A stretch of DNA of 64,000 bases, from positions 1,550,001 through 1,614,000 of the forward strand of contig OY762511.1 in the NCBI GenBank assembly GCA_963665925.1. Direction: 5' to 3'. The notes beneath the pieces are model-generated. The model saw nothing but the letters and a program-made list of their open reading frames with translations. It searched no databases and was not told where the DNA came from. Shown in pieces: positions 11,361-18,821 of this stretch (the first letter of the stretch is position 1; every line of letters starts with the position of its first letter). The DNA comes from G963665925 sp963665925 (GTDB taxonomy: Bacteria; Bacillota; Clostridia; Peptostreptococcales; Acidaminobacteraceae). A program made the position numbers and the translations under genes.

Positions 11361-13088
11361 ATGAAACGGGAAATCGAACTCATATTGGATTCTACCCATG
11401 ATGCCATGATTGCAGTGGATACAGACGGGATTATTACCCTCTATAATGCTGCAGCGGGTAAATTGACAAATAAATCATCAGAAGATGTTATTGGAAAACA
11501 CATAAGTGAAGTTGTCGAAACAACAAGACTACCCTATATTCTAAAGACAGGAGAGTCGGAGCTGAACCGAAAGCAGATGCTTGGAGACACTGAAATTGTG
11601 ACCAACAGGATGCCCGTCCGAAATGAACAAGGGGAAATCATCGGTGCGATTGCAGTATTTAGAGACATTACGGAAGTACATGCCCTTGCTGAGGAAATCA
11701 CGAATCTCAGAGAGATGCAGTCCATGCTCGAGGCTATTCTCAATGCAACTCAGGATGCTATTTCCGTTGTGAACCAGGATGGCGTTGGCTGGCTCATTAA
11801 TCCAGCATACACACGGCTGACAGGCTATACCGAAAAGGATATCATCGGAATGCCTTCTACGGTTGACCTTGCTGAAGGGGATAGTGTGCACTTGAAGGTG
11901 CTTGAAACACGTGAGCCTGTAAAAGGTATGTATCATAGAGTCGGTCCGAATCGTAAGGAAGTCATGACGGAGGCGGCGCCCATTATTGTAGGCGGTGAGC
12001 TTCGTGGCAGTGTTGCAGTCATTCATGACCTCTCTGAAATCAATAAGCTTATTTCAGAGCTGAATCAGGCAAAGCAAATCATACGTAATCTGGAAGCAAA
12101 ATATACCTTTGAAGATATCATCGGGACCAGTGAAATCATGGAAGCTACCGTGGCCAAGGCAAAGCTTGCAGCGCATACCCCTGCCACCGTCATTCTACGG
12201 GGTGAAAGCGGGACGGGCAAGGAACTCTTTGCCCATGCCATCCACAATGCCTCAGATAGAAAATTCAACCAGTTTGTGCGGGTCAATTGTGCCGCCATTT
12301 CTGAAAACATTCTTGAGAGTGAGCTTTTCGGATATGTGGAAGGCGCATTTACGGGCGCTGCAAAAGGCGGCAAGATCGGGCTCTTTGAACAGGCCGATGG
12401 TGGGACCATATTTCTTGATGAGATAGGTGAAATCAGTTTGACCATGCAGGCAAAGCTCCTACGTGTTCTTCAGGAGAAGGAGATCGTGCGCGTTGGGGGG
12501 ACCAAGCCAATCAGTGTGAATGTCCGCGTGATTTCTGCGACCAATGTGGATCTTGAAAAGGCAGTATCAGAGCGTCAGTTTAGAAAAGACCTCTACTACA
12601 GACTGAACGTTTTTCCAATACAGATTCCGGCCTTGAGAAGTCATAAGGATGATATCGAAGCCCTGATTGATTTTCTTATCAGCAAATACAATCAGGAATA
12701 TGGACGGCATGTAACCGGCATCAGCCGGACGGCTATGGAGCATATTAAATCCTATGACTGGCCAGGGAATGTACGGGAACTTGAAAACTATATCGGCCGG
12801 TCCATGATCAATATGAGAATGAGTGAGCGGATGCTTGAGCGCTACCATATGCCTTCCTTTTCTGCGGGAAAAAACGACGGTGTAGATTATGAAACGGTAG
12901 ATCAGTTTATTCTCCCCGAACTTCCCGAAGATGACCGCAAGTTGTCCAGCCATTTGGAAGCAGCGGAAAAGCGTCATTTGATGCATATTCTGAGGGTCAA
13001 TGATGATAATCGGGAAATGACAGCGAAGGATTTGGGAATTTCACTCAGAGCCCTGTATTACAAGCTGAAAAAATATGGCATTCATTAG
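11361..13088 (+). CDS. Sigma-54-dependent transcriptional activator with two PAS domains
   Basis: A 575-residue enhancer-binding protein. Two PAS domains (about residues 1-107 and 118-228) are joined to an AAA+ domain with Walker A GESGTGKE (281-288), the sigma-54-contacting GAFTGA loop (328-333) and Walker B GGTIFLDEIGE (347-357). A Fis-type helix-turn-helix forms the C-terminus (about 535-575). It would activate RNA polymerase holding sigma-54. There is a perfect -24/-12 promoter 437 bp after its stop, in front of ptb, so that operon is its most likely target, as with BkdR and the bkd operon of Bacillus (family knowledge). The PAS ligand is unknown. The ATG follows GAGGCGAGGTG. Confidence 0.95.
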   Translation: MKREIELILDSTHDAMIAVDTDGIITLYNAAAGKLTNKSSEDVIGKHISEVVETTRLPYILKTGESELNRKQMLGDTEIVTNRMPVRNEQGEIIGAIAVFRDITEVHALAEEITNLREMQSMLEAILNATQDAISVVNQDGVGWLINPAYTRLTGYTEKDIIGMPSTVDLAEGDSVHLKVLETREPVKGMYHRVGPNRKEVMTEAAPIIVGGELRGSVAVIHDLSEINKLISELNQAKQIIRNLEAKYTFEDIIGTSEIMEATVAKAKLAAHTPATVILRGESGTGKELFAHAIHNASDRKFNQFVRVNCAAISENILESELFGYVEGAFTGAAKGGKIGLFEQADGGTIFLDEIGEISLTMQAKLLRVLQEKEIVRVGGTKPISVNVRVISATNVDLEKAVSERQFRKDLYYRLNVFPIQIPALRSHKDDIEALIDFLISKYNQEYGRHVTGISRTAMEHIKSYDWPGNVRELENYIGRSMINMRMSERMLERYHMPSFSAGKNDGVDYETVDQFILPELPEDDRKLSSHLEAAEKRHLMHILRVNDDNREMTAKDLGISLRALYYKLKKYGIH

Positions 13089-13190
13089 CGGGTGTTTTGA
13101 ATAAAATATTTAGAGGATATACCATCTCTGAATAGTTTTCCGGGCAACCAGTAAAGATTCCTGGGGGACATGGGAATACGACGGCTTTCG

Positions 13191-13222
13191 AACGTTCATA
13201 CATTTTGTATGGACGTTTTTTT
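13191..13222 (+). terminator. Terminator after the sigma-54 activator gene
   Basis: A hairpin AACGTTCATACA / TGTATGGACGTT (12 bp, one mismatch) with a T-rich run of seven. It lies about 100 bp after the activator stop and isolates that gene from the ptb control region. Confidence 0.85.
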
Positions 13223-13329
13223 ATACGAAGGATTTATCGTATTCACGGTGCGTAACAGGGCGCTTGAAAATGAAGTTGTAGGCTTCTTTAGTATGATCGG
13301 TGCAATATATGTACAAGTTGACAGGTGTG

Positions 13330-13372
13330 AACTTGCAAAATGTTGATAATGATTATCGACAGACTGCAAGTT
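13330..13372. promoter_or_regulatory. Large dyad upstream of the sigma-54 promoter (candidate enhancer, Fur-like core)
   Basis: A 43-bp interrupted palindrome centred on 13351. The outer arms AACTTGCA (13330-13337) and TGCAAGTT (13365-13372) are perfect inverted repeats. The core TGATAATGATTATCG (13344-13358) matches the classical Fur 7-1-7 pattern at all but the last position. It is about 150-195 bp before the -24 element, a normal place for an activator-binding enhancer. TGCAAAATGTT (13334-13344) recurs at 13395, which suggests a shared binding protein. Whether Fur or the activator binds here is not decided by the sequence. Confidence 0.6.
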
Positions 13373-13393
13373 TGTGCATGAAGAAAAGGTAAA

Positions 13394-13423
13394 GTGCAAA
13401 ATGTTACATGCAAAATATTGCAC
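13394..13423. promoter_or_regulatory. Second dyad upstream of the sigma-54 promoter (candidate activator site)
   Basis: GTGCAA (13394-13399) and TTGCAC (13418-13423) form an inverted repeat, and inside it lies the compact palindrome TGCAAAATATTGCA (13409-13422). It is about 105-130 bp before the -24 element. The TGCAA core is shared with the outer arms of the dyad at 13330-13372, so both may be upstream activating sites for the PAS-AAA-Fis protein encoded just before. Confidence 0.6.
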
Positions 13424-13524
13424 TTAAATATTTTCTGACTTTTATTACGAAAAATGGAATTGCTGAAAACGTGTATTTGCAGTGTGTTTGGTGGTTTTAT
13501 AAATAAGGGAGCAAAATATTCAAA

Positions 13525-13541
13525 TTGGCACATGTCTTGCG
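13525..13541 (+). promoter_or_regulatory. Sigma-54 (-24/-12) promoter of the ptb-buk-vor operon
   Basis: TTGGCACATGTCTTGCG matches the -24/-12 consensus, with GG at 13527-13528 and GC at 13539-13540 in the invariant GG-N10-GC spacing. Transcription would start near 13552, giving a 5' leader of about 200 bases before ptb. A sigma-54 activator gene lies immediately upstream and two dyads lie at enhancer distance. Confidence 0.92.
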
Positions 13542-13551
13542 TTAATATAGT

Positions 13552-13751
13552 GCGTTAGTGCCTTTCCTAAAAGGTGGGCAAAGAACTTCTGCAGTTAATG
13601 ACATTATGCCGAAGTGTCGGCAAAGTATTGATAGAAAACACAGCCCCTTTAGCAGTAAGCCACGCTTTTCGGTGTAGGCTGCATACCGGGGAAAGCCTGT
13701 GTGTCAAATGGCGTAAATCCAAAGGATTATTTGAGAACGAGGTGACGTAAG
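13552..13751 (+). ncRNA. Structured 5' leader of ptb (unknown family)
   Basis: About 200 untranslated bases between the predicted sigma-54 start and ptb. A perfect 6-bp hairpin TGCCGA-AGTG-TCGGCA occupies 13607-13622. A nested fold spans 13638-13702: ACACAG/CTGTGT outside, then CCCC (13644)/GGGG (13688), then GCA/TGC and GCC/GGC around a loop that itself can pair CAC/GTG. I do not recognise it as a known riboswitch. No T-run terminator follows, so any control would more likely be on translation or stability. The fold is by eye. Confidence 0.45.
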
Positions 13752-14657
13752 TTGATCACGAATTTTGAAGATCTACTGAAAATTGCAAAGGAAAGAGGTC
13801 CTAAAACCATATCGGTTGCATGTGCGCAGGACTCAGATGTCATGCTTGCAGTGGAAGCTGCAAGATCTAAGGGCATTGCAGAGGCGATTCTTGTGGGCGA
13901 TAAGGAAGCTATTGAAGCCATTGCTGGAGAACATAGCATTGATCCTGGAAATTATGAAATCATTGATATCAAGGACCTTGCTGAAGCATCTCTTAAGGCA
14001 GTCGAACTCGTTTCTTCGGGCAAGGCCCACATGGTCATGAAAGGTCTCGTAGACACAGCAATCATTCTTAAGGCGGTGCTGAACAAAGAAGTGGGTCTGC
14101 GTACAGGCAATGTACTGAGTCATGTTGCAGTCTTCGACGTACCGACTTATCCTAGAATTCTCATGGTAACAGACGCGGCGATGAATATTGCTCCAGATGT
14201 ACAAGCTAAGAAGCAGATTATTGAGAATTCACTTGTTGTAGCAAATGCACTGGACATCGAAGTGCCGAATGTTGGTGTGATTTGTGCAAAAGAAAAAGTG
14301 AACGAAAAAATGCCAGCGACTGTAGATGCAGCAGAACTTGTACGTATGAACGAGTCTGGAGAATTGACAGGTTGTGTCGTAGGTGGACCGTTTGCTCTGG
14401 ATAATGCTGTCTCTGAAGAAGCTGCAAAAATTAAGAAAATCAATCATCCTGCTGCCGGCAAGTGCGATGTTCTTCTTGCACCGACCATTGAAGCGGGAAA
14501 TGTGCTTTACAAGGCACTCAACTTCCTGTGTACTGCACAAAGTGCGGGTATTATCGTAGGCGCTAAGGCACCTGTTGTTCTGACATCACGTGCGGACAGC
14601 GACGCATCGAAGTTGAACTCCATCGCGCTTGGCGTGCTGATGGCAGCAAAAATGTAG
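13752..14657 (+). CDS. ptb: Phosphate butyryltransferase / branched-chain phosphotransacylase Ptb
   Basis: A 301-residue enzyme of the phosphate acetyl/butyryltransferase family. It would exchange CoA of butyryl-CoA or a branched acyl-CoA for phosphate in the cytosol. Visible landmarks are the MKGLVDTAIILKAVLN segment, the LSHVAVFDVPTYPRILMVTDAAMNIAPD-type region, and a C-terminal SAGIIVGAKAPVVLTSRAD, all typical of Ptb. The start is TTG at 13752, seven bases after GAGGTGA; no nearby ATG fits. It is first in an operon with a kinase and a four-subunit oxidoreductase that makes branched acyl-CoA, so isobutyryl- and isovaleryl-CoA are likely substrates (inference). Control is by the sigma-54 promoter at 13525. 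Confidence 0.95.
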   Translation: MITNFEDLLKIAKERGPKTISVACAQDSDVMLAVEAARSKGIAEAILVGDKEAIEAIAGEHSIDPGNYEIIDIKDLAEASLKAVELVSSGKAHMVMKGLVDTAIILKAVLNKEVGLRTGNVLSHVAVFDVPTYPRILMVTDAAMNIAPDVQAKKQIIENSLVVANALDIEVPNVGVICAKEKVNEKMPATVDAAELVRMNESGELTGCVVGGPFALDNAVSEEAAKIKKINHPAAGKCDVLLAPTIEAGNVLYKALNFLCTAQSAGIIVGAKAPVVLTSRADSDASKLNSIALGVLMAAKM

Positions 14658-14917
14658 AACATAAGAAATGCATATATAGAGAAGCTGATTGCAAGCGCTG
14701 ATTGAAAGACAAATAGATACAACAGGGCATTGCGGCTGAAAAGAGAATTTCACATAAACCCCGAAACATAAAGTGTAGCCTTACCGCCATTAGGCAGCTT
14801 ATAGGACATAAGGGGACAAAAAATAGAGAACCTTGGATACACCAATTCAAGGCAAATAGGAAAGTTCCGTTTGGGAGAGTTAAAAACATATTTTGAATAT
14901 AAAAGGCAGGTGCACAA
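14658..14917 (+). other. Long ptb-buk spacer with a possible folded RNA
   Basis: A 260-base gap inside an otherwise compact operon, with no open reading frame worth calling. By eye a nested fold is possible between 14759 and 14815: CCCC/GGGG outside, ATAA (14768)/TTAT (14799), and GCCT (14778)/AGGC (14792). The arrangement of a C4/G4 clamp around a GCC/GGC helix is like the one in the ptb leader. No terminator with a T-run is seen. It may set the relative expression of ptb and buk. Confidence 0.3.
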
Positions 14918-15991
14918 ATGCAAGAGTATCGTATATTAGCGATTAACCCTGGTTCAACATCAACTAAAATCGCAATCTTTGATAATGACAAATCTGTATT
15001 TGAGGAGACGCTTCGTCATCCGTCCGAGGAAATCGGAAAATACGACACAATCTTTGACCAGTATGATTTCAGGAAGCAAGTGATTCTGGATACGCTTGAA
15101 GAAAAAGGCATCAACCTTACAAAACTGTCGGCAGTTGTAGGACGTGGTGGTCTTCTTAAACCAATCCAAGGTGGCACATACAACGTTTCAGACAATATGA
15201 TTGAAGACCTGAAGGTTGGCGTTCTTGGCGAGCATGCTTCAAACCTTGGCGGTATTCTGGCGCACGAAATCGCATCTTCGCTGAACATCCCTTCATTCAT
15301 TGTTGACCCTGTTGTCGTTGATGAACTTCAAGATGTGGCAAGAATTTCAGGCATGCCTGAGCTGGACAGAAAATCAATTTTCCACGCACTGAACCAAAAA
15401 GCGGTTGCACGTCGTGCTGCTGCAGAAATGGACCGTGCGTATGATGACTGTAATTTCATCGTGGCACATATGGGTGGCGGCGTTTCAGTTGGCGCACACA
15501 TGAAAGGTCATGTTGTCGATGTAAACAATGCCCTTGACGGCGAGGGACCATTCAGTCCTGAACGTGCGGGCGGTCTACCTGTAGGTGATCTTGCAAAGCT
15601 CTGCTTCTCAGGCAAGTACACACATGGCGAAATCAAGAAAATGATCAAGGGCAGCGGTGGTCTGGTTGCCTACCTGAATACAAATGACGGTCGTGAAGTT
15701 GTTAAAATGATCGAATCCGGCAATAAGGAAGCTGAAACAATCTACAAGGCGATGGCATACCAGATTTCAAAGGAAATCGGTGCTTGCGCAGCTGTACTGA
15801 AGGGTCGCATTGATGGCATTATCCTAACAGGCGGCATCGCGTACGATAAGAAATTTGTGAAGTGGATCAGCGATAGCGTAGAGTTCATGGGCAAAGTAAT
15901 CGTATACCCTGGTGAAGATGAAATGAAGGCGCTTGCTGAAGGTGGCCTGCGTGTTCTAAAGGGTGAAGAGAAAGCTCAGGAATACCTTTAA
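14918..15991 (+). CDS. buk: Butyrate / branched-chain fatty acid kinase Buk
   Basis: A 357-residue acetate-kinase-family enzyme that would transfer phosphate from butyryl-phosphate or a branched acyl-phosphate to ADP, giving the free acid and ATP. Seen are the N-terminal phosphate-binding ILAINPGSTSTKIAIF (residues 5-20), the HMGGGVSVGAH segment, and the adenosine-binding ILTGGIAYDKKFV near the C-terminus. The length fits Buk rather than the roughly 400-residue acetate kinase. The ATG follows GGCAGGTG. It works directly after Ptb, so the pair gives substrate-level ATP from acyl-CoA. Branched-chain specificity is inferred from the oxidoreductase genes downstream. Confidence 0.95.
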   Translation: MQEYRILAINPGSTSTKIAIFDNDKSVFEETLRHPSEEIGKYDTIFDQYDFRKQVILDTLEEKGINLTKLSAVVGRGGLLKPIQGGTYNVSDNMIEDLKVGVLGEHASNLGGILAHEIASSLNIPSFIVDPVVVDELQDVARISGMPELDRKSIFHALNQKAVARRAAAEMDRAYDDCNFIVAHMGGGVSVGAHMKGHVVDVNNALDGEGPFSPERAGGLPVGDLAKLCFSGKYTHGEIKKMIKGSGGLVAYLNTNDGREVVKMIESGNKEAETIYKAMAYQISKEIGACAAVLKGRIDGIILTGGIAYDKKFVKWISDSVEFMGKVIVYPGEDEMKALAEGGLRVLKGEEKAQEYL

Positions 15992-16010
15992 GAGCATAGG
16001 ATAGGTGAAT

Positions 16011-16691
16011 ATGAACATGTTAAAGGATAACCGCATTCGTCTTATTATTGGTCACTACGGGAGTGGTAAAACTGAATTTGCAGTCAACTATACCATGCGT
16101 CTTGCTGCGCTTGGAAAGAAAACTGCAATTGCTGATATGGATATCGTGAATCCGTACTTCCGTTCCCGAGAAAAAGCAGAAATGATGGAAGAAAAGGGAA
16201 TCCGCGTTATCAGTGGTGCACGCGGTCATCATGCCAATCTGGATATTCCCATGATGACAGCAGAGGTACAGGCGCCGCTACAGGATACAACCTACGATCT
16301 CGTACTCGATGTCGGTGGCGATGCAGTTGGGGCAAGAGCTCTCGCTCAGTATAGACGCTATTTTATCGAGGGCGAGTATGACATGTTCTGTGTCATCAAT
16401 CGCTATAGAGAACAAACGTCAACCTTGGAAGGGTGCCTGTATCATATCAAGACCATAGAAGCGACACTTGGTGCACGCGTGACCGGTCTGATCAACAACA
16501 CCCATCTGCTTAGAGATACAACTGTTGAAGATGTCCTTTATGGACAGGAACTCGTGGAGGAAGTGTCAAAGGAACTGGACATTCCGGTGCGCTATATATC
16601 AACACTTGAGAAGGTTGCCAAAGACCTGCCTGAAGGTCTCGACGGCGAAATTTTCCCAATTCAGATGTATATGAGACCAGAATGGTTATAG
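16011..16691 (+). CDS. P-loop NTPase encoded within the ptb-buk-vor operon
   Basis: A 226-residue soluble protein with Walker A GHYGSGKT (about residues 14-21) right at the N-terminus, a conserved NPYFRSREK segment near 49-57, DLVLDVGGDAVGAR near 102-115 as a probable Walker B/switch region, and a VINRYREQT stretch. The fold looks like the SIMIBI (MinD/ParA-like) class but lacks the extra Lys of the deviant Walker A. Its location between buk and the Vor subunits suggests a role in maturation or metal-cofactor loading of the oxidoreductase, but this is inference. Three in-frame starts exist (GTG 16005, ATG 16011, ATG 16017); 16011 was chosen by its distance to AGGA. Confidence 0.8.
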   Translation: MNMLKDNRIRLIIGHYGSGKTEFAVNYTMRLAALGKKTAIADMDIVNPYFRSREKAEMMEEKGIRVISGARGHHANLDIPMMTAEVQAPLQDTTYDLVLDVGGDAVGARALAQYRRYFIEGEYDMFCVINRYREQTSTLEGCLYHIKTIEATLGARVTGLINNTHLLRDTTVEDVLYGQELVEEVSKELDIPVRYISTLEKVAKDLPEGLDGEIFPIQMYMRPEWL

Positions 16692-16754
16692 ACTTTGTGC
16701 TTTAAATCTGGAATACTCCAGGCGGTATACCGGAATTATAAGGAGGGTATGAAA

Positions 16755-16979
16755 GTGGCAGCAAAAGGTAAAGTTACGATTAACGAAGATATTTGCAAGG
16801 GCTGTGGTCTTTGTACAACAGCTTGCCCGGTTAAAATCATGACGCTTGATACGGCGCGTATCAACGTAAAAGGGTATCACCCAGCATCTGTAACAGATAT
16901 GGATAAATGTATTGGATGTGCAAACTGCGCAATGATGTGCCCAGATTGCGTTATCACTGTTGAGCGAGAAATGGTATAA
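16755..16979 (+). CDS. vorD: 2-oxoacid:ferredoxin oxidoreductase delta subunit (2[4Fe-4S] ferredoxin-like)
   Basis: A 74-residue ferredoxin-type subunit with two [4Fe-4S] motifs, CKGCGLCTTACP and CIGCANCAMMCP. In Vor/Kor enzymes such a subunit passes electrons from the TPP site to free ferredoxin. The strongest ribosome site is GGAGGG at 16742-16747. The GTG at 16755 is seven bases from it and is preferred over the ATG at 16749, which is only one base away; the longer upstream reading frame has no site. It is followed by the alpha, beta and gamma genes in the usual D-B-A-C order, all within one transcript. Confidence 0.9.
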   Translation: MAAKGKVTINEDICKGCGLCTTACPVKIMTLDTARINVKGYHPASVTDMDKCIGCANCAMMCPDCVITVEREMV

Positions 16980-17003
16980 GGATAGCAGGGAGGGAAATTT
17001 AAA

Positions 17004-18068
17004 ATGGCTAAAGTCCTAATGAAAGGTAACGAAGCGATTGGTGCAGCTGCTATCAAAGCGGGATGTAAGTACTTCTTCGGTTACCCAATTACACCACAGA
17101 ATGAACTTCCGGAGTATATGTCACGTGAAATGCCTAAGAATGACGGCGTATTTCTACAGGCTGAGTCTGAAGTTTCTGCAATTAACATGGTATACGGCGC
17201 AGCGGGTGCCGGTGCCAGAGTAATGACATCATCATCTTCTCCAGGGATTGCCCTGAAACAAGAAGGTATCACATATATCGCAGGTGCTGAACTGCCTGCA
17301 GTTATCGTAAACATCGTTCGTGGCGGTCCTGGTCTTGGTGGTATCCAGCCAGCGCAATCTGACTACAATCAGGTTACTCGTGGCGGTGGAAACGGCGACT
17401 ATAAGCTTCTGACTTATGCACCGGCAAACCTGCAGGAAATGGTTGACCTGGTTCAAGAAGCATTCGATCTTGCAGACTACTACCGTAACCCGGTTATGGT
17501 TGTTGGTGACGGCATGATCGGTCAAATGATGGAGCCAATCGAATTCAAGGATATCCACTCAGGCAAGACACTTCCTGTGAAGGACTGGGCGACAGTTGGT
17601 ACGGAGGGTGAAAGAAATCCTAACATCATCAACTCACTGGCGCTTGATCCTCAAGACCTTGAAAACCACAATCTGAAGCTTAAAGCTAAATATGACGCAA
17701 TGCGTAGAGACGAAGTGCGTTACGAAGCATACAATATGGAAAATGCGGAGATTGTCTGTGTCGCTTACGGTACGACATCACGTATTGTTAAGAATGCAAT
17801 TGCAGCACTGAAAGAAGAAGGCATCAACGTTGGTCTTATCCGTCCAATCACACTATGGCCATTCCCAGAGCAGCCATTCAGAGATATTCCTGAAACTGCT
17901 AAGGGTATCCTGACAGTTGAAATGTCACTGGGTCAGATGATTGATGACGTTAAGATTGCTAACGAAGGTCGTCTGCCAGTTGACTTCTACGGTCGTGTTG
18001 GTGGTATGATTCCTGAACCGGAAGCGATTATGGATAAGATTAAAGAAATGATCGGAGGTGCGAAATAA
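17004..18068 (+). CDS. vorB: 2-oxoacid:ferredoxin oxidoreductase alpha subunit (VorB-like)
   Basis: A 354-residue subunit of a 2-ketoisovalerate or 2-oxoglutarate type ferredoxin oxidoreductase. The N-terminal pyrimidine-binding domain shows GNEAIGAAAIKAGCKYFFGYPITPQNELPEY-type sequence, with the family's YPITP motif at about residues 26-30. It is followed by the core and C-terminal domain (VAYGTTSRIVKNAI near 250; LWPFP near 290). It would decarboxylate a 2-oxoacid with CoA to acyl-CoA, CO2 and reduced ferredoxin. Linkage to ptb-buk favours branched-chain 2-oxoacids from valine, leucine and isoleucine (inference). ATG with a GGGAGGG site; its stop shares one base with the start of the next gene. 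Confidence 0.92.
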   Translation: MAKVLMKGNEAIGAAAIKAGCKYFFGYPITPQNELPEYMSREMPKNDGVFLQAESEVSAINMVYGAAGAGARVMTSSSSPGIALKQEGITYIAGAELPAVIVNIVRGGPGLGGIQPAQSDYNQVTRGGGNGDYKLLTYAPANLQEMVDLVQEAFDLADYYRNPVMVVGDGMIGQMMEPIEFKDIHSGKTLPVKDWATVGTEGERNPNIINSLALDPQDLENHNLKLKAKYDAMRRDEVRYEAYNMENAEIVCVAYGTTSRIVKNAIAALKEEGINVGLIRPITLWPFPEQPFRDIPETAKGILTVEMSLGQMIDDVKIANEGRLPVDFYGRVGGMIPEPEAIMDKIKEMIGGAK

Positions 18069-18820
18069 TGGCAGTTGTATTTGAAAAAACTAAAGGCCTG
18101 GTAGAAGGTAAGCAAACGCACTACTGTCCAGGTTGTACGCACGGTATTATTCACCGTCTGGTGGCAGAGGTTCTTGAAGAGCTTGGCGTGCTGGGCGATA
18201 CAATTGGTGTAGCACCAGTTGGATGTTCAGTACTTGCATATGAGTATTTCAATTGTGACATGCATGAAGCGTCTCACGGACGTGCACCAGCTGTAGCTAC
18301 TGGTATCAAGCGTGTTCATCCAGATAAAGTCGTTTTCACATACCAGGGCGATGGTGACCTTGCTTCAATTGGTACAGCAGAAGCAGTTCACGTAGCGCAC
18401 AGAGGCGAAAAAATCACAACGATTTTCGTAAACAATGCTATTTACGGTATGACAGGCGGACAGATGGCACCTACGACTCTAATCGGTCAAAAGGCAACAA
18501 CTGCACCACTTGGACGTACAGTAGAGCACTCAGGTATGCCGCTTAAGATTTCTGAAATGTTCGCGACAATCCATGGCGCTGCATTTATTGAGCGTGTATC
18601 CGTAGATACACCTGCAAACGTTCGTAAGGCTAAAAAAGCAATCAAGGAAGCGTTCCAGTGCCAAATCGACGGCAAAGGCTTCTCAATGGTAGAAGTACTA
18701 TCTACATGTCCAACAAACTGGGGTATGACACCTATCGATTCTCTAGGCTGGTTGCGTGAGAACATGATGCCGTACTACCCACTTGGCAACTTCAGAAGAC
18801 CAGAAGAGGGGGACAAGTAA
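18068..18820 (+). CDS. vorA: 2-oxoacid:ferredoxin oxidoreductase beta subunit (TPP-binding, VorA-like)
   Basis: A 250-residue thiamine-pyrophosphate-binding subunit. It has CPGCTHG near residues 18-24 and the TPP/Mg motif running from GDGDLASIG (about 95-103) to the NN of FVNNAIYGMTGGQMAPTT (about 118-135). With the alpha subunit it would form the catalytic centre that decarboxylates the 2-oxoacid. Start ATG at 18068 overlaps the last base of vorB, and GGAGG lies at proper distance, so the two are made in equal amounts. The C-terminal segment CPTNWGMTPIDSLGWLRENM is typical of this subunit group. Confidence 0.93.
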   Translation: MAVVFEKTKGLVEGKQTHYCPGCTHGIIHRLVAEVLEELGVLGDTIGVAPVGCSVLAYEYFNCDMHEASHGRAPAVATGIKRVHPDKVVFTYQGDGDLASIGTAEAVHVAHRGEKITTIFVNNAIYGMTGGQMAPTTLIGQKATTAPLGRTVEHSGMPLKISEMFATIHGAAFIERVSVDTPANVRKAKKAIKEAFQCQIDGKGFSMVEVLSTCPTNWGMTPIDSLGWLRENMMPYYPLGNFRRPEEGDK

Positions 18821-18821
18821 A

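Noticed and set aside
13131..13190. A GGGCAACC...AAAG...GGGGGAC stretch resembling a c-di-GMP-I riboswitch
   Set aside because: The conserved GCAAAGCC segment and the second helix are missing, and it lies between a stop codon and the terminator of the same gene.
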